DNA of 64,000 bases from Eurosta solidaginis (taxonomy: Eukaryota; Arthropoda; Insecta; Diptera; Tephritidae), in contig NC_090319.1 of the NCBI RefSeq assembly GCF_040869045.1, forward strand, positions 46,844,779 to 46,908,778. Reading direction: 5' to 3'. The notes beneath the pieces were generated by a model. That model saw nothing but the letters and a program-made list of their open reading frames with translations, was not told the DNA's origin and made no database searches. Positions 45,532 to 55,580 of this stretch are shown piece by piece. Made by a program: the position numbers and the translations under genes. The first letter of the stretch is position 1. Every line of letters begins with the position of its first letter.

Positions 45532-46512
45532 TTAAACGGTTTTATTGAAAACAATACTTACATGAAATAATAATGATACTAAAAGCTAGAAAATAATTAG
45601 GTAGGTCCTAGGTACTAGTAAACACACTCCTCATCAATCTAGGGCGTTGATCAGACAATTAAATAAAAGCGTTGGGAGCGTGAAATTTCTAAAAATGCGA
45701 GGCGTAACATAACCAGATTAAGGTTCAGTTGGTCTTACTAATGACTACCAATAGAAATTTTACGCGTCCAACGCTTTTATTTGATTGTCTGATCAACGCC
45801 CTAGATTGATGAGGAGTGTGATTACTAGTACCTAGGACCTACATAATTATTTTCTAGCATTTAGTATTTTAAGTAAGTAAGTATTGTTTTCAATAAAACC
45901 GTTTAACTAAAAATTTTTTTCTTAATTGTTTTATTTTCATGTTTTTAGTCTTTATTTAATTGCCTATTATTTCTCATTCTTTTAGTTCATTTAGTGATTC
46001 ATTATTAAAAGGACTCTTTCCTGACAATTTGTTACAATCTAGGTCTTCAATACATAATCCTTCCAAAGACTTTACTCCACTCTGCGCCACGTATGCTTGT
46101 CCCTCCTCCAACTCCAAAATAGTTTGATGTCACTTCTACCAGACTGTATGTAATATTTGTTCCAAATATCAACCAAATCGGACCAAATACGATTTTTGTG
46201 AATATCTCGATCCTTGCGCCACCTAGCGGCGATTTTTTTTATAGGTCGCTTTCTGTTCATGTATGTATTATGTGTTCCAAATATGAGCCAAATCGGATCA
46301 CAAAAAAACGATTTTGTGATTATCTCGATCCATGCGCCACCTAGCGACGACCTTTTTTCGTATTATTGCATTGTCATCCGGTTCTAAACTGTATTTCAAG
46401 ATTCAAGCTTGTAGCTTATCGGGAAGTTACTTAAATTTTAATTACAAAATTCGTTCACATCGGCCGGCCGTGCAGCCTGTCAAGTCAACCTAAATAAAAC
46501 CGTTTAAAAATA
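45532..46512 (+). mobile_element. Composite inverted-arm/array element, copy 1
   Basis: Three parts. First, a ~155-bp inverted repeat (45532-45691 against 45751-45911, almost perfect; e.g. CCTAGATTGATGAGGAGTGTG on one side and its complement on the other) around a 60-bp loop. Second, a ~130-bp AT-rich stretch (TTTAGTCTTTATTTAATTGC). Third, two to three units of the 117-bp repeat with GCGCCACCTAGCGGCGA (46216 and 46334). The outermost words are AAACGGTTTTATTG at the start and AATAAAACCGTTTAAA at the end, i.e. inverted termini. No coding region. Copy 2 is at 47400-48925. Confidence 0.7.
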
Positions 46513-46629
46513 GACGATTATGAGCACACAGAGAAATATATTTGTACTATCGCACTATTGTGAATATTTGATTAGACACTTTATTATGGGCAGTTGCTAT
46601 CATTAGCTAGACGGCAGCGCAAGCGCATG

Positions 46630-47392
46630 TAAGTTAGGTTAGATTGAACTGACCGGTCAAGGAAGACCACACGTAGACTGAAAGAGTCCGTAGTGTTACC
46701 AGAATTTTGTTTTAACAACCAAACTGAAAACCCCTATCAAAAACCAGGACGTATGTTATAAAATAACTCCGTCCTCTTGGCAAATAATAGAAGCTTCCTA
46801 GGACTTAATCGACTTGCAGCTTCTAGATCTGACAGCTGTATCACTGCTATTAGCTGGAGTCTTAGCCCTGCAAACGCAGGGCACAAGCACAGAACGCCCT
46901 CGATCGTTTCCTCCTCCAACCCGCAATTCCTACATCTGCTATCACTGACCAAGCCTAATTTAAAGGCACGTGACGCCAGAAAGCAGTGTCAAGTCAGAAT
47001 ATCCGTCATGAGTGTACAGTCCTCTATTTTTAATGATAGAAGCAACTTTTTTAGTCTAAGGTTGTAAGACCTACACATAATCTTCGACACATTACAGCCC
47101 CGCGCTTGTACCCACGCCTTTCCCGCTTGGTCGATCATGTGCACCTCTCGCCATCGCTTAATTTTGCCCAGTATAATTGGGACGTCTACGGAACAAGCTT
47201 CAAGCGGTGCACACTTTTTAGCTAGTTCATCTGCTTTGTCATTCCAATCTATTCCCATATGCCCTGGGAAACAATATAGATGTAAGCTTTTCCCTGTCCT
47301 GATTATCTCCAGAGAATGTTTACACTCTAAAACGCATTTAGAAAGTGTGCTATGCGAGATTATTGCCTTAATTGCTGCTTGACAGTCAATAA
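46630..47392 (-). pseudogene. LINE-C 3' portion
   Basis: The 3' tail AAGTTAGGTTAGATTGAACTG (46631-46651) is followed, reading upward on the minus strand, by LSPRKLLLFAKRTELFYN, CRNCGLEEETIEGVLCLCP, VQARGCNVSKIMCRSYNLR, and MGIDWNDKADELAKK with upstream ..LHLYCFPGH (~47275). The copy breaks off at 47392 against the composite element. Its protein text is closer to the 14-kb copy than any other here. Confidence 0.85.
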
Positions 47393-47399
47393 GAAACCT

Positions 47400-48925
47400 T
47401 AAAAAATTTTATTTAATTGTCTTATCAATACCCTAGATTGGTGAGTAGTGTGATGACTAGTACCTAGGACCCACCTAATTATTTTCTAGCTTTTAGTATT
47501 ATTATTACTTCATGTAGGTATTGTTTTCAATAAAAACGTTTAATTTAAACATTTTTTTTAATTATTTTATTTTCAAGTTTTTAGTCTTTATTTAATTGTC
47601 TATTATTTCTCATTCTATTTAGTTCATTTAGTCACTCATTTTTACAAGGACTCTTTCCTGACAATTTGTTACAATCTAAGTCCTCAATACATAATCCTTC
47701 CAAAGACTTTACTTGACTCTGCGCCACGTATGCTTTTCCCTCCTCCAACTCCAAAATATTTTGATGTCTCTTCTACCGGACTGTATGCAATATTTGTTCC
47801 AAATATGAGCCAAATCGGGCATCATAGGTCGCTTTCTATTCATGTATGTATTATGTGTTCCAAGCATGAGCCAAATCGGACCACAAATACGATTTTTGTG
47901 AATATCTCGATCCTTGCGCCACCTAGCGGCTATTTTTTTTTTTTTGATAGGTCGGTTTCTATTCTTGTATGTATTTTGTGTTCCAAATATGAGCCAAATC
48001 GGACCACAAATACGATTTTTGTGAATATCTCGAGCCATGCGCCACATATCGGCGCTTTTTTTCACAGGTCGATTTCTGTTCTTGCATGTATAATGTGTTC
48101 CAAATATGAGCCATATCGGGCCACAAATACGATTTTTGTGAATATTTCGATCCATGCGCCACCTCGCGGCGATTTTTTTTCACGGGTCGATTTCTATTCT
48201 TGCGCGTATTATGCACTCCAAATATGAGCCAAATCGGGCCATAAATACGATTTTTGTGAATATCTCGATCCATGCGCCACCTCGCGGCGATTTTTTTCAC
48301 GGGTCAATTTCTATTCTTGCGCGTATTATGCATTCCAAATATGAGCCAAATCGGACCACAAATGCGAATTTTGCGAATATCTCGATCCTTGCGCCACATA
48401 GCGGCGATTTTTTTCACAGGTCGATTTCTGTTCTTGCATGTATAATGTGTTCCAAATATGAGCCAAATCGGATAACAAATACGATTTTTGTGAATATCTC
48501 GAGCCATGCGCCACATAGCGGCGATTTTTTTCACAGGTCGATTTCTATTCTTGCATGTATAATGTGTTCCAAATATGAGCCAAATCGGGCCACAAATACG
48601 ATTTTTGTGAATATCTCGAGCCATGCGCCACATAGCGGTGATTTTTTTCACAGGTCGATTTCTATTCTTGCATGTATAATGTGTTCCAAATATGAGCCAA
48701 ATCGGACCACAAATACGATTTTTGTGAATATCTCGATCCTTGCGCCAACTAGCGGCGATTTTTTGTCTTATTATTGCATTGTCATCGGGTTCTAAACTAT
48801 ATTCCAAGTTTCAAGCTTGTAGCTTATCGGGAAGTTACTTAAATTTCAATTACAAAATTCGTTCACAACGGCCGTGCATGCGGCCGTGCGGCCTGCCTGT
48901 CAACTTAAGCGAAATAAAACCGTTT
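47400..48925 (+). mobile_element. Composite inverted-arm/array element, copy 2 (expanded array)
   Basis: Same order as copy 1, but truncated at the left: only the right inverted arm (47400-47540) remains. The AT-rich stretch (47545-47700) precedes the array, which is expanded to about nine units. The end matches copy 1: TTGCATTGTCATCGGGTTC, AAGCTTGTAGCTTATCGGG, CGGCCGTGCGGCCTG, then AAATAAAACCGTTTAAA (48909-48926). The size difference between copies is almost wholly array length. Confidence 0.8.
47760..48775 (+). repeat. 117-bp tandem array
   Basis: The motif GCGCCAC recurs at 47916, 48039, 48156, 48274, 48391, 48508, 48625 and 48742. Spacing is 123 once, then 117 or 118. Unit text: a GGTCGATTTCTATTCTTGCA-like phrase, CCAAATATGAGCCAAATCGG, ACAAATACGATTTTTGTGAA, TATCTCGATCC, GCGCCACATAGCGGCG. 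Because 117 is divisible by three and a stop-free frame happens to exist on each strand, the array shows long frames on both strands (e.g. 48154-48795 and 48304-48807) made of 39-residue repeats. These are not likely genes. Confidence 0.95.
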
Positions 48926-48939
48926 AAAAACGCAAGGTC

Positions 48940-49099
48940 ACGAATATAAGTTTGGTAGCAAGAACGGTGGGAGGAATCCGGAAAAAGGCGCTGAACTTTT
49001 TTGTTAGTTCAGAATATAAAAGAGTGGTACAAGCGGAAGTACGGCGAACTAAACTACCATCTTACGCAGATATGAGTGGGCACGGTAGTTTCAAGAAGT
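48940..49099 (+). pseudogene. R1-like LINE C-terminus, part 1
   Basis: Encodes a decayed segment ending MSGHGSFKKYVH, the start of the C-terminal GHG..Y.H...C..C module of R1-type LINEs. The reading frame stops at the MITE boundary and continues at 49519. Confidence 0.6.
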
Positions 49100-49107
49100 A
49101 TGTACAT

Positions 49108-49510
49108 TAGGGTGGGTCGATTTGTATGGACGAAAATTAACCGATATCGCGCCATCGATTTTGGATAGGATTTGGGCTCAGGAAAAAAAAGTTCCACGAC
49201 GCATATCCAAAAAAATAATTTTTGAGCCTGCGAAATTTCGTTTTTTTTTTAAACTGTTATCGCCAGTGTTTTTAGCGGACATTTTTGGGTCGCACAGGAT
49301 ATTCATGAAAATTTTACAATCAAATGCAATTTTTTTTAATAGGCCATGAAAAACCCTTAAAAATCAAAGCCGCAAAAAAGTAAAAAAAAAAGAAATTTCG
49401 CGGGGTTCGATTATTTTTTTTGGGTATGCGTAGTGGAACTTTTTTTCCTGAGCCCAAATCCTATCGAAAAATTGATGGCGCGATATCGGTTAATAAATCG
49501 ACCCAGTTTA
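49108..49510. mobile_element. MITE with long terminal inverted repeats and 8-bp TSD
   Basis: 403 bp. The left end TAGGGTGGGTCGATTTGTAT and the complemented right end TAAACTGGGTCGATTTATTA begin inverted arms of about 130 bp. They share ACCGATATCGCGCCATCGAT, TAGGATTTGGGCTCAGGAAA and GTTCCACGACGCATATCC with few changes. ATGTACAT flanks both sides (49100-49107 and 49511-49518). Eight-base duplications occur in hAT, P and some other families; the terminus was not matched to a named one. No coding region. Confidence 0.9.
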
Positions 49511-49518
49511 ATGTACAT

Positions 49519-49745
49519 AAACGTAGCATAAAGGAGGATCCTTTCTGTCCACACTGTCCTATCGAATAGGCAAACACAGAACACGTAATATTTGAGTATC
49601 CTCGTTTTTACGGCGAAATATTCCCTGTATACAGAGTTTTTGGAAAGGAGTCTTCGATTAAGAATAAAGTTCCTCTAATGTGCAGATACATATATTTCCC
49701 CTTCGTGACGTTATGCCTAACGGCGGTATCGCGGGATTCGGGTAC
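49519..49745 (+). pseudogene. R1-like LINE C-terminus, part 2
   Basis: Resumes in the same frame after one copy of the target duplication: KRSIKEDPFCPHCPIE, a stop, then ANTEHVIFEYPRFYGEI. The C..C..H..C-like pattern (CPHC..EHVIFE.PRF) is the usual zinc-binding tail of R1-type and related LINEs. The rest (49625-49745) is decayed. Confidence 0.6.
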
Positions 49746-49769
49746 ATAAACAGGACTAGCCTGGTTCCA

Positions 49770-49930
49770 CTTTTTACCGAAAAGTTATCGATTCGATATC
49801 GAAAACTTATGGTTTTGTTTTACTTATCGAAAATTATTTGAAATGTAATCGATAAACTGGCAAAAGATACGTTGTTTTTTTTGTTTTGAGTAAAATTATT
49901 TGTTTATGCGTATTATCGATTGTTTTGATA
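49770..49930. repeat. CGATA-rich field
   Basis: Words such as TTATCGATTCGATATCG, TTATCGAAAA, AATCGATAAAC and ATTATCGATTG in 160 bp. Confidence 0.5.
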
Positions 49931-50836
49931 CAGACCCCGACAAAGCTCCAATGTAAAAGCGTTAGCAATAAAAGGCTGATAACTAACAGACAATACGACG
50001 AAAAACGTATGAATTCCAGTAAAAAATTGCGGAATATTGTAGTCCATTTATGAGTAATTTTCCTGAAAGTTAGAGGCGTGAAACTTGGAACAATCATGGG
50101 TGCCCGATGAGAATTTAATGAGGAAAAGAAAATTTTGCTAGGGATCCAGTGATCGTCAAAAACTCGAAAAAATCTTTCGAACTTGGAAATTTTGCTTTCT
50201 AGTTTCATGAGATATTTCGATAACTAAACTCCATTGATACCAGACAACGGAAGCTTTGAACAAAAGCTCGAGCTCAATAAAAAAAAATGAAAAAATGTAA
50301 GGCGCGATAATCTCCGAAGAGATTTTAGGCCGAGCTTCTCTTCCAATTTGCGTAGTGCTCCTCTTGATTTTTTCCTACAAATTGGCGGTACGGGACCTAC
50401 CGAACGGCATCTGCAAGGTAGATGAGTTTTCTCTGAGAGTTTTTCATGGCAGAAATACAATCGGAGTGCTTGCCAAACACTGCCGCTTAGAAAAATTGTA
50501 AATTAATTGATTCAAGGCTCGATTCGAGCTCAAGGCCAGAACAATAATTTATTTATAATGATTCGAAATGGATTTATCTGTGCAGCTATGGCAGGTTGCG
50601 TGAAACATTTTCTACTTACTATTCCAAAAACAAAATACAATTTTTCAATTATTGAAAATTTAAAAAAAAAAAAAAACAACAATATATTGCTGATTTTTGA
50701 TAGCCTTGTAAGTACTTATTATTGTAAAAAATTTTTAATGAGCTGATAGGCCTTAGTTAAATAAATAAAGGCCTATCAGCTCATTAAAAATTTTTTACAA
50801 TAATAAGTACTTATAAGGCTATCAAAAATCAGCAAT

Positions 50837-51835
50837 ATGTTTAAACGGAGAGCACACCGAGAAAACATCAACACATTCAAAGTGTACCATACAATCAAAC
50901 ACAAATACAATAATAGGACCAACAGGTATATCAAACGATACCAACAAATAACCAAACAAATTACAAAACTATCCCAGTCGACCAAGTTTTTGGAGAGGTG
51001 CAAACGGAGCGGACTAACACCGAATTTTATTAGTGATGCAACAAAAACGATCATGTACATCATAAGCAACAACACCAGCAGCAGCAGGATACCAAGTAAG
51101 TTCACCAAAAGAGTGTCCACATATATTAGCAAAGTGCAAATAATTTTATTAAACATCATAATATGTATCAAACATGAACTCCTAAGACAAAAATGGAGGG
51201 AATCGGAAAAAATGAAAACAGAGATTTCTCATATACTTGACTTGCATCACTCAACAAAGTTTTTCGACAGTAAAAATGTACTGCTGGATAAACTTACCAA
51301 CAATATCAAAAAGACACAAACCAACAAGTACGAAAAACTAAGACAAAAAGAAATGGAAAAATTAAATATTAGGGTAGTCCCACAATGGTTTCGAAACCTA
51401 ACACCGATAGAAATCCCACACAACATACAGTGGCTATTATTCCTTGGCCCAAAATACGCCCTTGCGTCCGATAATGAGAAGTTTCCATTGTTTAAGTTTA
51501 TAGCAGACGGGGAGAACATCATACAAACTGTAAAAGATAGAGATATGCAAGAAATAGCCAGAAATAATTTCACGACACTAATACAGGATCACTTAAAGAA
51601 AAAGACGACTTCATTCCGAGACAAATTTATATGCCAAACCTTAGAAGACACAAAACGGTTCCTCAAACAAAACAAACAGTTAATCATACTTAATGCCGAC
51701 AAGGGCAATGTTACGGTTGTCATGGACAAAAAAGAATACGACTCAAAAATACAGACCGTAGTCAACGACATCTCTACCTACAGGGTTTTAAACGCGATCC
51801 GACTAACAAATTACAGGAGAAAAACAATGAATTAG
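50837..51835 (+). pseudogene. PLE ORF, N-terminal region and RT entry
   Basis: 332 residues. A basic N-terminus (KRRAHRENINTFKVYHTIKH) is followed by a long helical region. LNIRVVPQWFRNLTPIEIPHN and LLFLGPKYAL (~190-215) are typical of the PLE region before RT. LIILNADKGNVTVVMDKKEY (~295-315) is the first RT motif. The frame goes wrong at ~51789: one extra A in GTTTTAAACGCG would keep it in frame with 51844. The rest of the reading frame to 51835 is out of phase. Confidence 0.85.
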
Positions 51836-51843
51836 TACAACGA

Positions 51844-52380
51844 ATGTTCAACAATGGCAATATAAATGCCCAAGAAAAGAAATTTCTACTATGTAAAAAC
51901 GCAAACACACCGAGAATTTACGGATTACCAAAAATCCACAAAGAAAATATACCTGTACGGCCTATATGCTCCTCGATTGACTCCCCGTCATACAATTTAT
52001 GTAAATATGTCGTGAAAATTCTTGAAAAAGTTACTATGTCGTCCAAGTATAATGTTAAGGACTCGGCAGAATTTAAAAACAAAGTGGGGGGCACGTACAT
52101 ATATGATGATGAATGCTTGGTGTCCTTCGACGTAGTCTCCCTGTTCCCAAGCATTCCAGTTGATGTGGCCTTGGAAATCATTTCTTCAAAGTGGGATGAA
52201 ATAAAAGAGTACACAACCTTAACAAGGGAACTTTTTTTAACGATTGTCAAATTTTGTATAAAGGAGAATAGATATTTCAAATACAATGAAAAGATATATG
52301 AACAACGGACAGGAATGCCCATGGGTTCCCCAGCCTCCCCGGTCATAGCAGACATCGTCATGGAAGAGCTGCTAACATGA
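51844..52380 (+). pseudogene. PLE RT core (motifs up to B)
   Basis: 178 residues. RIYGLPKIHKENIPVRPICS (~22-41) is the strongly conserved PLE RT block. CLVSFDVVSLFPSIPVDVAL (~91-110) is motif A with its catalytic Asp. TGMPMGSPASPVIADIVMEE (~155-174) is motif B. A TGA at 52378-52380 ends the frame; the next residues (FEMEAKCKPR) continue without a shift, so this is a single nonsense change. Confidence 0.9.
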
Positions 52381-52386
52381 TTTGAG

Positions 52387-52767
52387 ATGGAAGCCAAATG
52401 TAAACCACGCCTACTAACTAAATATGTAGATGATTTATTTGCGATTGTCAAAACGGATGAAGTAGAGAATATGCTGAAGGAACTCAACAGCTACAACAAG
52501 AACATCAGATTTACAGTGGAGGTCGAAAAAGACGGTCAACTACCATACCTTGACACGCTAATAAACACGCATAACAATAAAATATATTTTGACTGGTACA
52601 AAAAACCCACAGCTTCGGGAAGATTAATCTACTACAACTCACACCATGAAAGGAAAATAATTTTAAATACAGCCAAAAACATCATCAGTAGGGTACTCAC
52701 TATTAGCGACAGAATATACCACGGAAAGAATATTGCGATTATAAAGAAAACTCTAGAAGAAAATTAA
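52387..52767 (+). pseudogene. PLE RT motif C and thumb
   Basis: 126 residues in the same frame as the preceding segment. LTKYVDDLFAIV (~10-21) is the catalytic YVDD box. VEKDGQLPYLDTLINTHNNK (~48-67), DWYKKPTASGRLIYYNSHH and the thumb region follow. A TAA at 52765-52767 is the second nonsense change, and the frame is open again immediately behind it. Confidence 0.9.
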
Positions 52768-52769
52768 TT

Positions 52770-53433
52770 CCCCAGTAATCTCATCAACAAACTCATACGA
52801 AATTTCAAAATTAGAACCTCTAATGATGAGGTAACACCTGAAACGAAAAGTAAAATATACAAGTCTATAGTATATGTTCCAGGAATATCGGAGAGAATAA
52901 AGACATCGCAATTATATGATAAAGAGAAAATTACACTAGCGTTCAGATATAACAATACGTTACGACATGTTTACAGCAATACTAAAGACAGAATCTCGAA
53001 AGATGAGAAATCCAACATCATTTATAAAATTCCATGCAACGGTGACGGGTCCCACTTATGCGATAAGGTATATGTGGGGACAACCAATTTAAAGCTAAAG
53101 ACAAGGATTTCCGGTCATAAGTCCAATATAAAGCTTAGAAACAATGCTTTGGACAATAAGACGGCCTTGACAGCGCATTATAAGGATACTGTTCACTATC
53201 CTGACTTCAAAAATGTTTCTATTTTGGATATTGAGAAACATTATAATAAGCGTTTTACTTTGGAAATGCTCTATATTATGAGCACACCTAATGATAAGAG
53301 AATGAATTTTAAAAGCGACACCGACCAATGTGCATGTGCATATCGACATCTATTGCTGAAACAACAACAACATGCAGTGCAAGCTTCACGGTGCTCAGCA
53401 AATTCAAACAGCGTCCAGCCAACATCCCGCTAA
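52770..53433 (+). pseudogene. PLE linker and GIY-YIG endonuclease
   Basis: Continues in the same frame: NLINKLIRNFKIRTSND, then a SIVYVPGISERI block (~52865). The endonuclease domain follows: IIYKIPCNGDGSHLCDKVYV, then GTTNLKLKTRISGHK (~53020-53120). The GIY position reads IYK and the YIG position YVG, with the catalytic-type Arg in KTRISGHK. ALTAHYKDTVHYPDF and the Glu-containing KRFTLEMLYIM (~53250) match the domain's later motifs. The CDK..YVG spacing is typical of PLE-type endonucleases. Confidence 0.85.
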
Positions 53434-54049
53434 AAATCTATCCAATGACAACAACTAAACACCATAGTTATGGCTCATGCATTTTTTTCTGTCTTATTGT
53501 TCTTTGTCCTATGTATTATTGTTATTGCAAAAATTTGTTTACACTTGCGGTATTTTCTATTGTTTACTTTGGTTCTTATGCTTTATTATACTTAATTTTT
53601 GAACATCTGATCAGTCGATCAAATATAGTCATATGTGTAAGTTCATTTATTATATACCTATATGCAAAATAGAATATTATTCTAATAGTCCTTTTTCTAT
53701 TTGTGTTTGACAGTCCTGAAGATGATTTCAGACTGAAATCGACGAAGTAAAACTAAAACACAACTTTAAATATTGTTTTATTTAACTAAGGCCTATCAGC
53801 TCATTAAAATTTTTTTACAAAAACAGCAATAATTATCATTATACAAAAAAAATTATTATTTTGACCTTGAGCTCGCATCGAACCTTGAATCATTTATCAA
53901 TAGGCCGATAAAACAAAAACTAAATTAATTGAAAAAGTTGTTTCTAAAATTTTGAAGTTGCTTTTCCCGGGGCGTGAACCCAGGATCTTCGGTGTAGATG
54001 GCGCAATACGCCACCACCACACCACGGCAGCCGCTCGAGCTCAATAAAG

Positions 54050-55130
54050 TTCTAATATTTAGGATAGAAGAGTTTTCTTGATAGGAAAGGTATCGATCTT
54101 GCGACAGCTATTTTCAAGTTTTAAAATCAAAATTCATCGACATTATGTCTGTGCCTGAGAATACGATTTCCGCTACGTTTTGAACGCTTTATATTAAAGA
54201 AATGTTTAAACATTTCTTTCACTTCTTCTTATATATCTTGCATTTGCACACTTGGAATATGGACTTATATGCCTTACCTCTTATTAATTCACTTATCAAT
54301 TCTTGGACTAACGCCTTTTCGACCATCTTTTGCGCCTAACTTATTCTGTCCAAATTAATGTAGTAAATTACAATTACAACTTGCTATGCAGTCAGATATG
54401 CAATCAGAAGTAGACGAACAATTAAATACTCGAACACCAGTTAGTGTAAACATTCGATTTTTTACGTGTTAATGTGCATAGCAATGAATTAATTTAATTT
54501 TGATTTTCAGTTTATTTTTCTTAAGTATTTTCAATTGAAGCATTTCTAATTGCATTACACTTAGTGAAATTTAATAATAAATGCGGCAACCAATCAACCA
54601 ACCAACCATCCAACCATGTAGCCGACCTATGAAACAAAGAAACCCCTTAAATCATGAAATATTCGTTTTCATTTTAAATTGATTTTCAAGTGTCTTTTGC
54701 TTGAGTTCGACATTTCTTGGAGTGAAGCGATGCAAGGAGCCTCAATGCAATAACATTGTAAAAAGGATTTAAGCTTGCGACGAGTATGAGTATAAATTGA
54801 AGCAGTGGTGTCGGTTATTCATTATCTACCTAATCGGAATGAAAAATATTTAATTAGATAGTAAGCAATACTTAGTAAAATGCCACGAGTAACTAGTAAT
54901 GTCAGTGTCAGATGAAGGTTGGTCGTTGTACAAAGAATTCCAGCCTTTTCCTTATTAAACTACATGCTTTCCGAGATGAACTCAAAAAGCTGAAAAGTCG
55001 CCCTAACGACCCATTATCATTCGAATTTTGCGCCGTTTTAGCGTTTACTTTGCGTCAACGCTCGCTTTGAGTATAAACATCTTCATCGCAATGTTCTCAA
55101 GCCATAGGCAACACTAAAGAAGCGCAAATT
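54050..55130. other. Gene-free interval
   Basis: No recognised gene. Contains CAACCAATCAACCAACCAACC-type simple sequence at 54586-54610. Confidence 0.5.
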
Positions 55131-55139
55131 AACGCACAA

Positions 55140-55580
55140 GGATTTCAACAACTTACCTTTCCCCAGTGGGTTAGGGGACTAAGAGTTTAACCGCGGCAGT
55201 AAGGCCTGTCGTAAGATGTACCTGAAGTACGCAAATGATTCAAGAGGTTGTTTGGAGCAGCCCAGTTATAGCATCAGCGCTGTTTTTAGCTTATCCAACT
55301 CAATTGTGAACCCCACCTTCAAGAGGAAATTCAGTTTGTGTAGCAAGCGATGTTCTGCCGAGTGCAAGTTCCTCATGCAAGAAGGCTGAAAAGGACGGGA
55401 TGATCTGGAAGGTTGAATGTGATCATATTAAATCGTTTCCAATATGATCGGGCTTGTACCTCAATGGTTCCTGTTACCGGAACGTACCGGATGTATATAC
55501 GGCAAGGGACTATCATCATCAATAACATTCCCCAAAACCTTCGGGGAGTTTATTTATCGCTACAACAACAACAACAACAG
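55140..55580 (-). repeat. Dispersed repeat DR2, copy 2
   Basis: Reverse complement of the 6790-7225 type: CCCCAGTGGGTTAGGGGACT and GTTTAACCGCGGCAG, then GGACGGGATGATCTGGAAGG, CCTGTTACCGGAACGTACCG, CCCAAAACCTTCGGGGAG, ending TCGCTACAACAACAACAACA. The microsatellite end and the order of phrases are shared with copy 1. Confidence 0.8.

Larger units (their letters stand above)
50688..53830 (+). mobile_element. Penelope-like retroelement (PLE)
   Basis: Plus-strand element encoding RT and GIY-YIG endonuclease. At the 5' side a ~70-bp inverted pair (50690-50758 against 50766-50835, including AGGCCTATCAGCTCATTAAA) precedes the ORF. The same phrase returns at the 3' end (53788-53822), giving the terminal-repeat arrangement with an inverted tail typical of PLEs. 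A CTGAAGA..hairpin..CGAAG motif at 53716-53747 recalls PLE hammerhead sequences. The coding region has only one frameshift and two internal stops, so this is a relatively young copy. Confidence 0.9.
50511..53920. mobile_element. Composite insertion with inverted arms carrying the Penelope-like element
   Basis: Flanked by the perfect 12-bp duplication TAAATTAATTGA (50499-50510 and 53921-53932). Just inside are inverted arms: TTCAAGGCTCGATTCGAGCT with CAAGGCC at 50511-50537, and GACCTTGAGCTCGCATCGAA followed by CCTTGAA at 53866-53892. The same arm family forms a 128-bp element at 63393-63520. The likely order is an arm-family MITE first and the Penelope-like element second, or one co-mobilised unit. 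Confidence 0.8.
50282..54032 (-). repeat. tRNA-derived SINE, copy 4, split by a nested insertion
   Basis: Minus orientation. The tail and body are at 50282-50498 (AATGTAAGGCGCGATAATCTCC and on to CACTGCCGCTTAG). The tRNA-like head is at 53933-54032 (CAACTTTTTCAATTAA-type start and CCCGGGGCGTGAACCCAGG with an inverted B box). The two pieces join into one SINE when 50499-53920 is removed. The 16-bp duplication GCTCGAGCTCAATAAA lies exactly at both outer edges (50266-50281 and 54033-54048), which proves the split parts were a single insertion. Confidence 0.95.

Noticed and set aside
48154..48807. Long repetitive proteins on both strands
   Set aside because: Explained by a stop-free 117-bp unit; no start context, domain or codon pattern supports a gene.
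50776..51171. Membrane-protein-like frame on the minus strand
   Set aside because: Antisense of the Penelope-like ORF; its hydrophobicity mirrors the AT-rich, Lys/Asn-rich sense strand.
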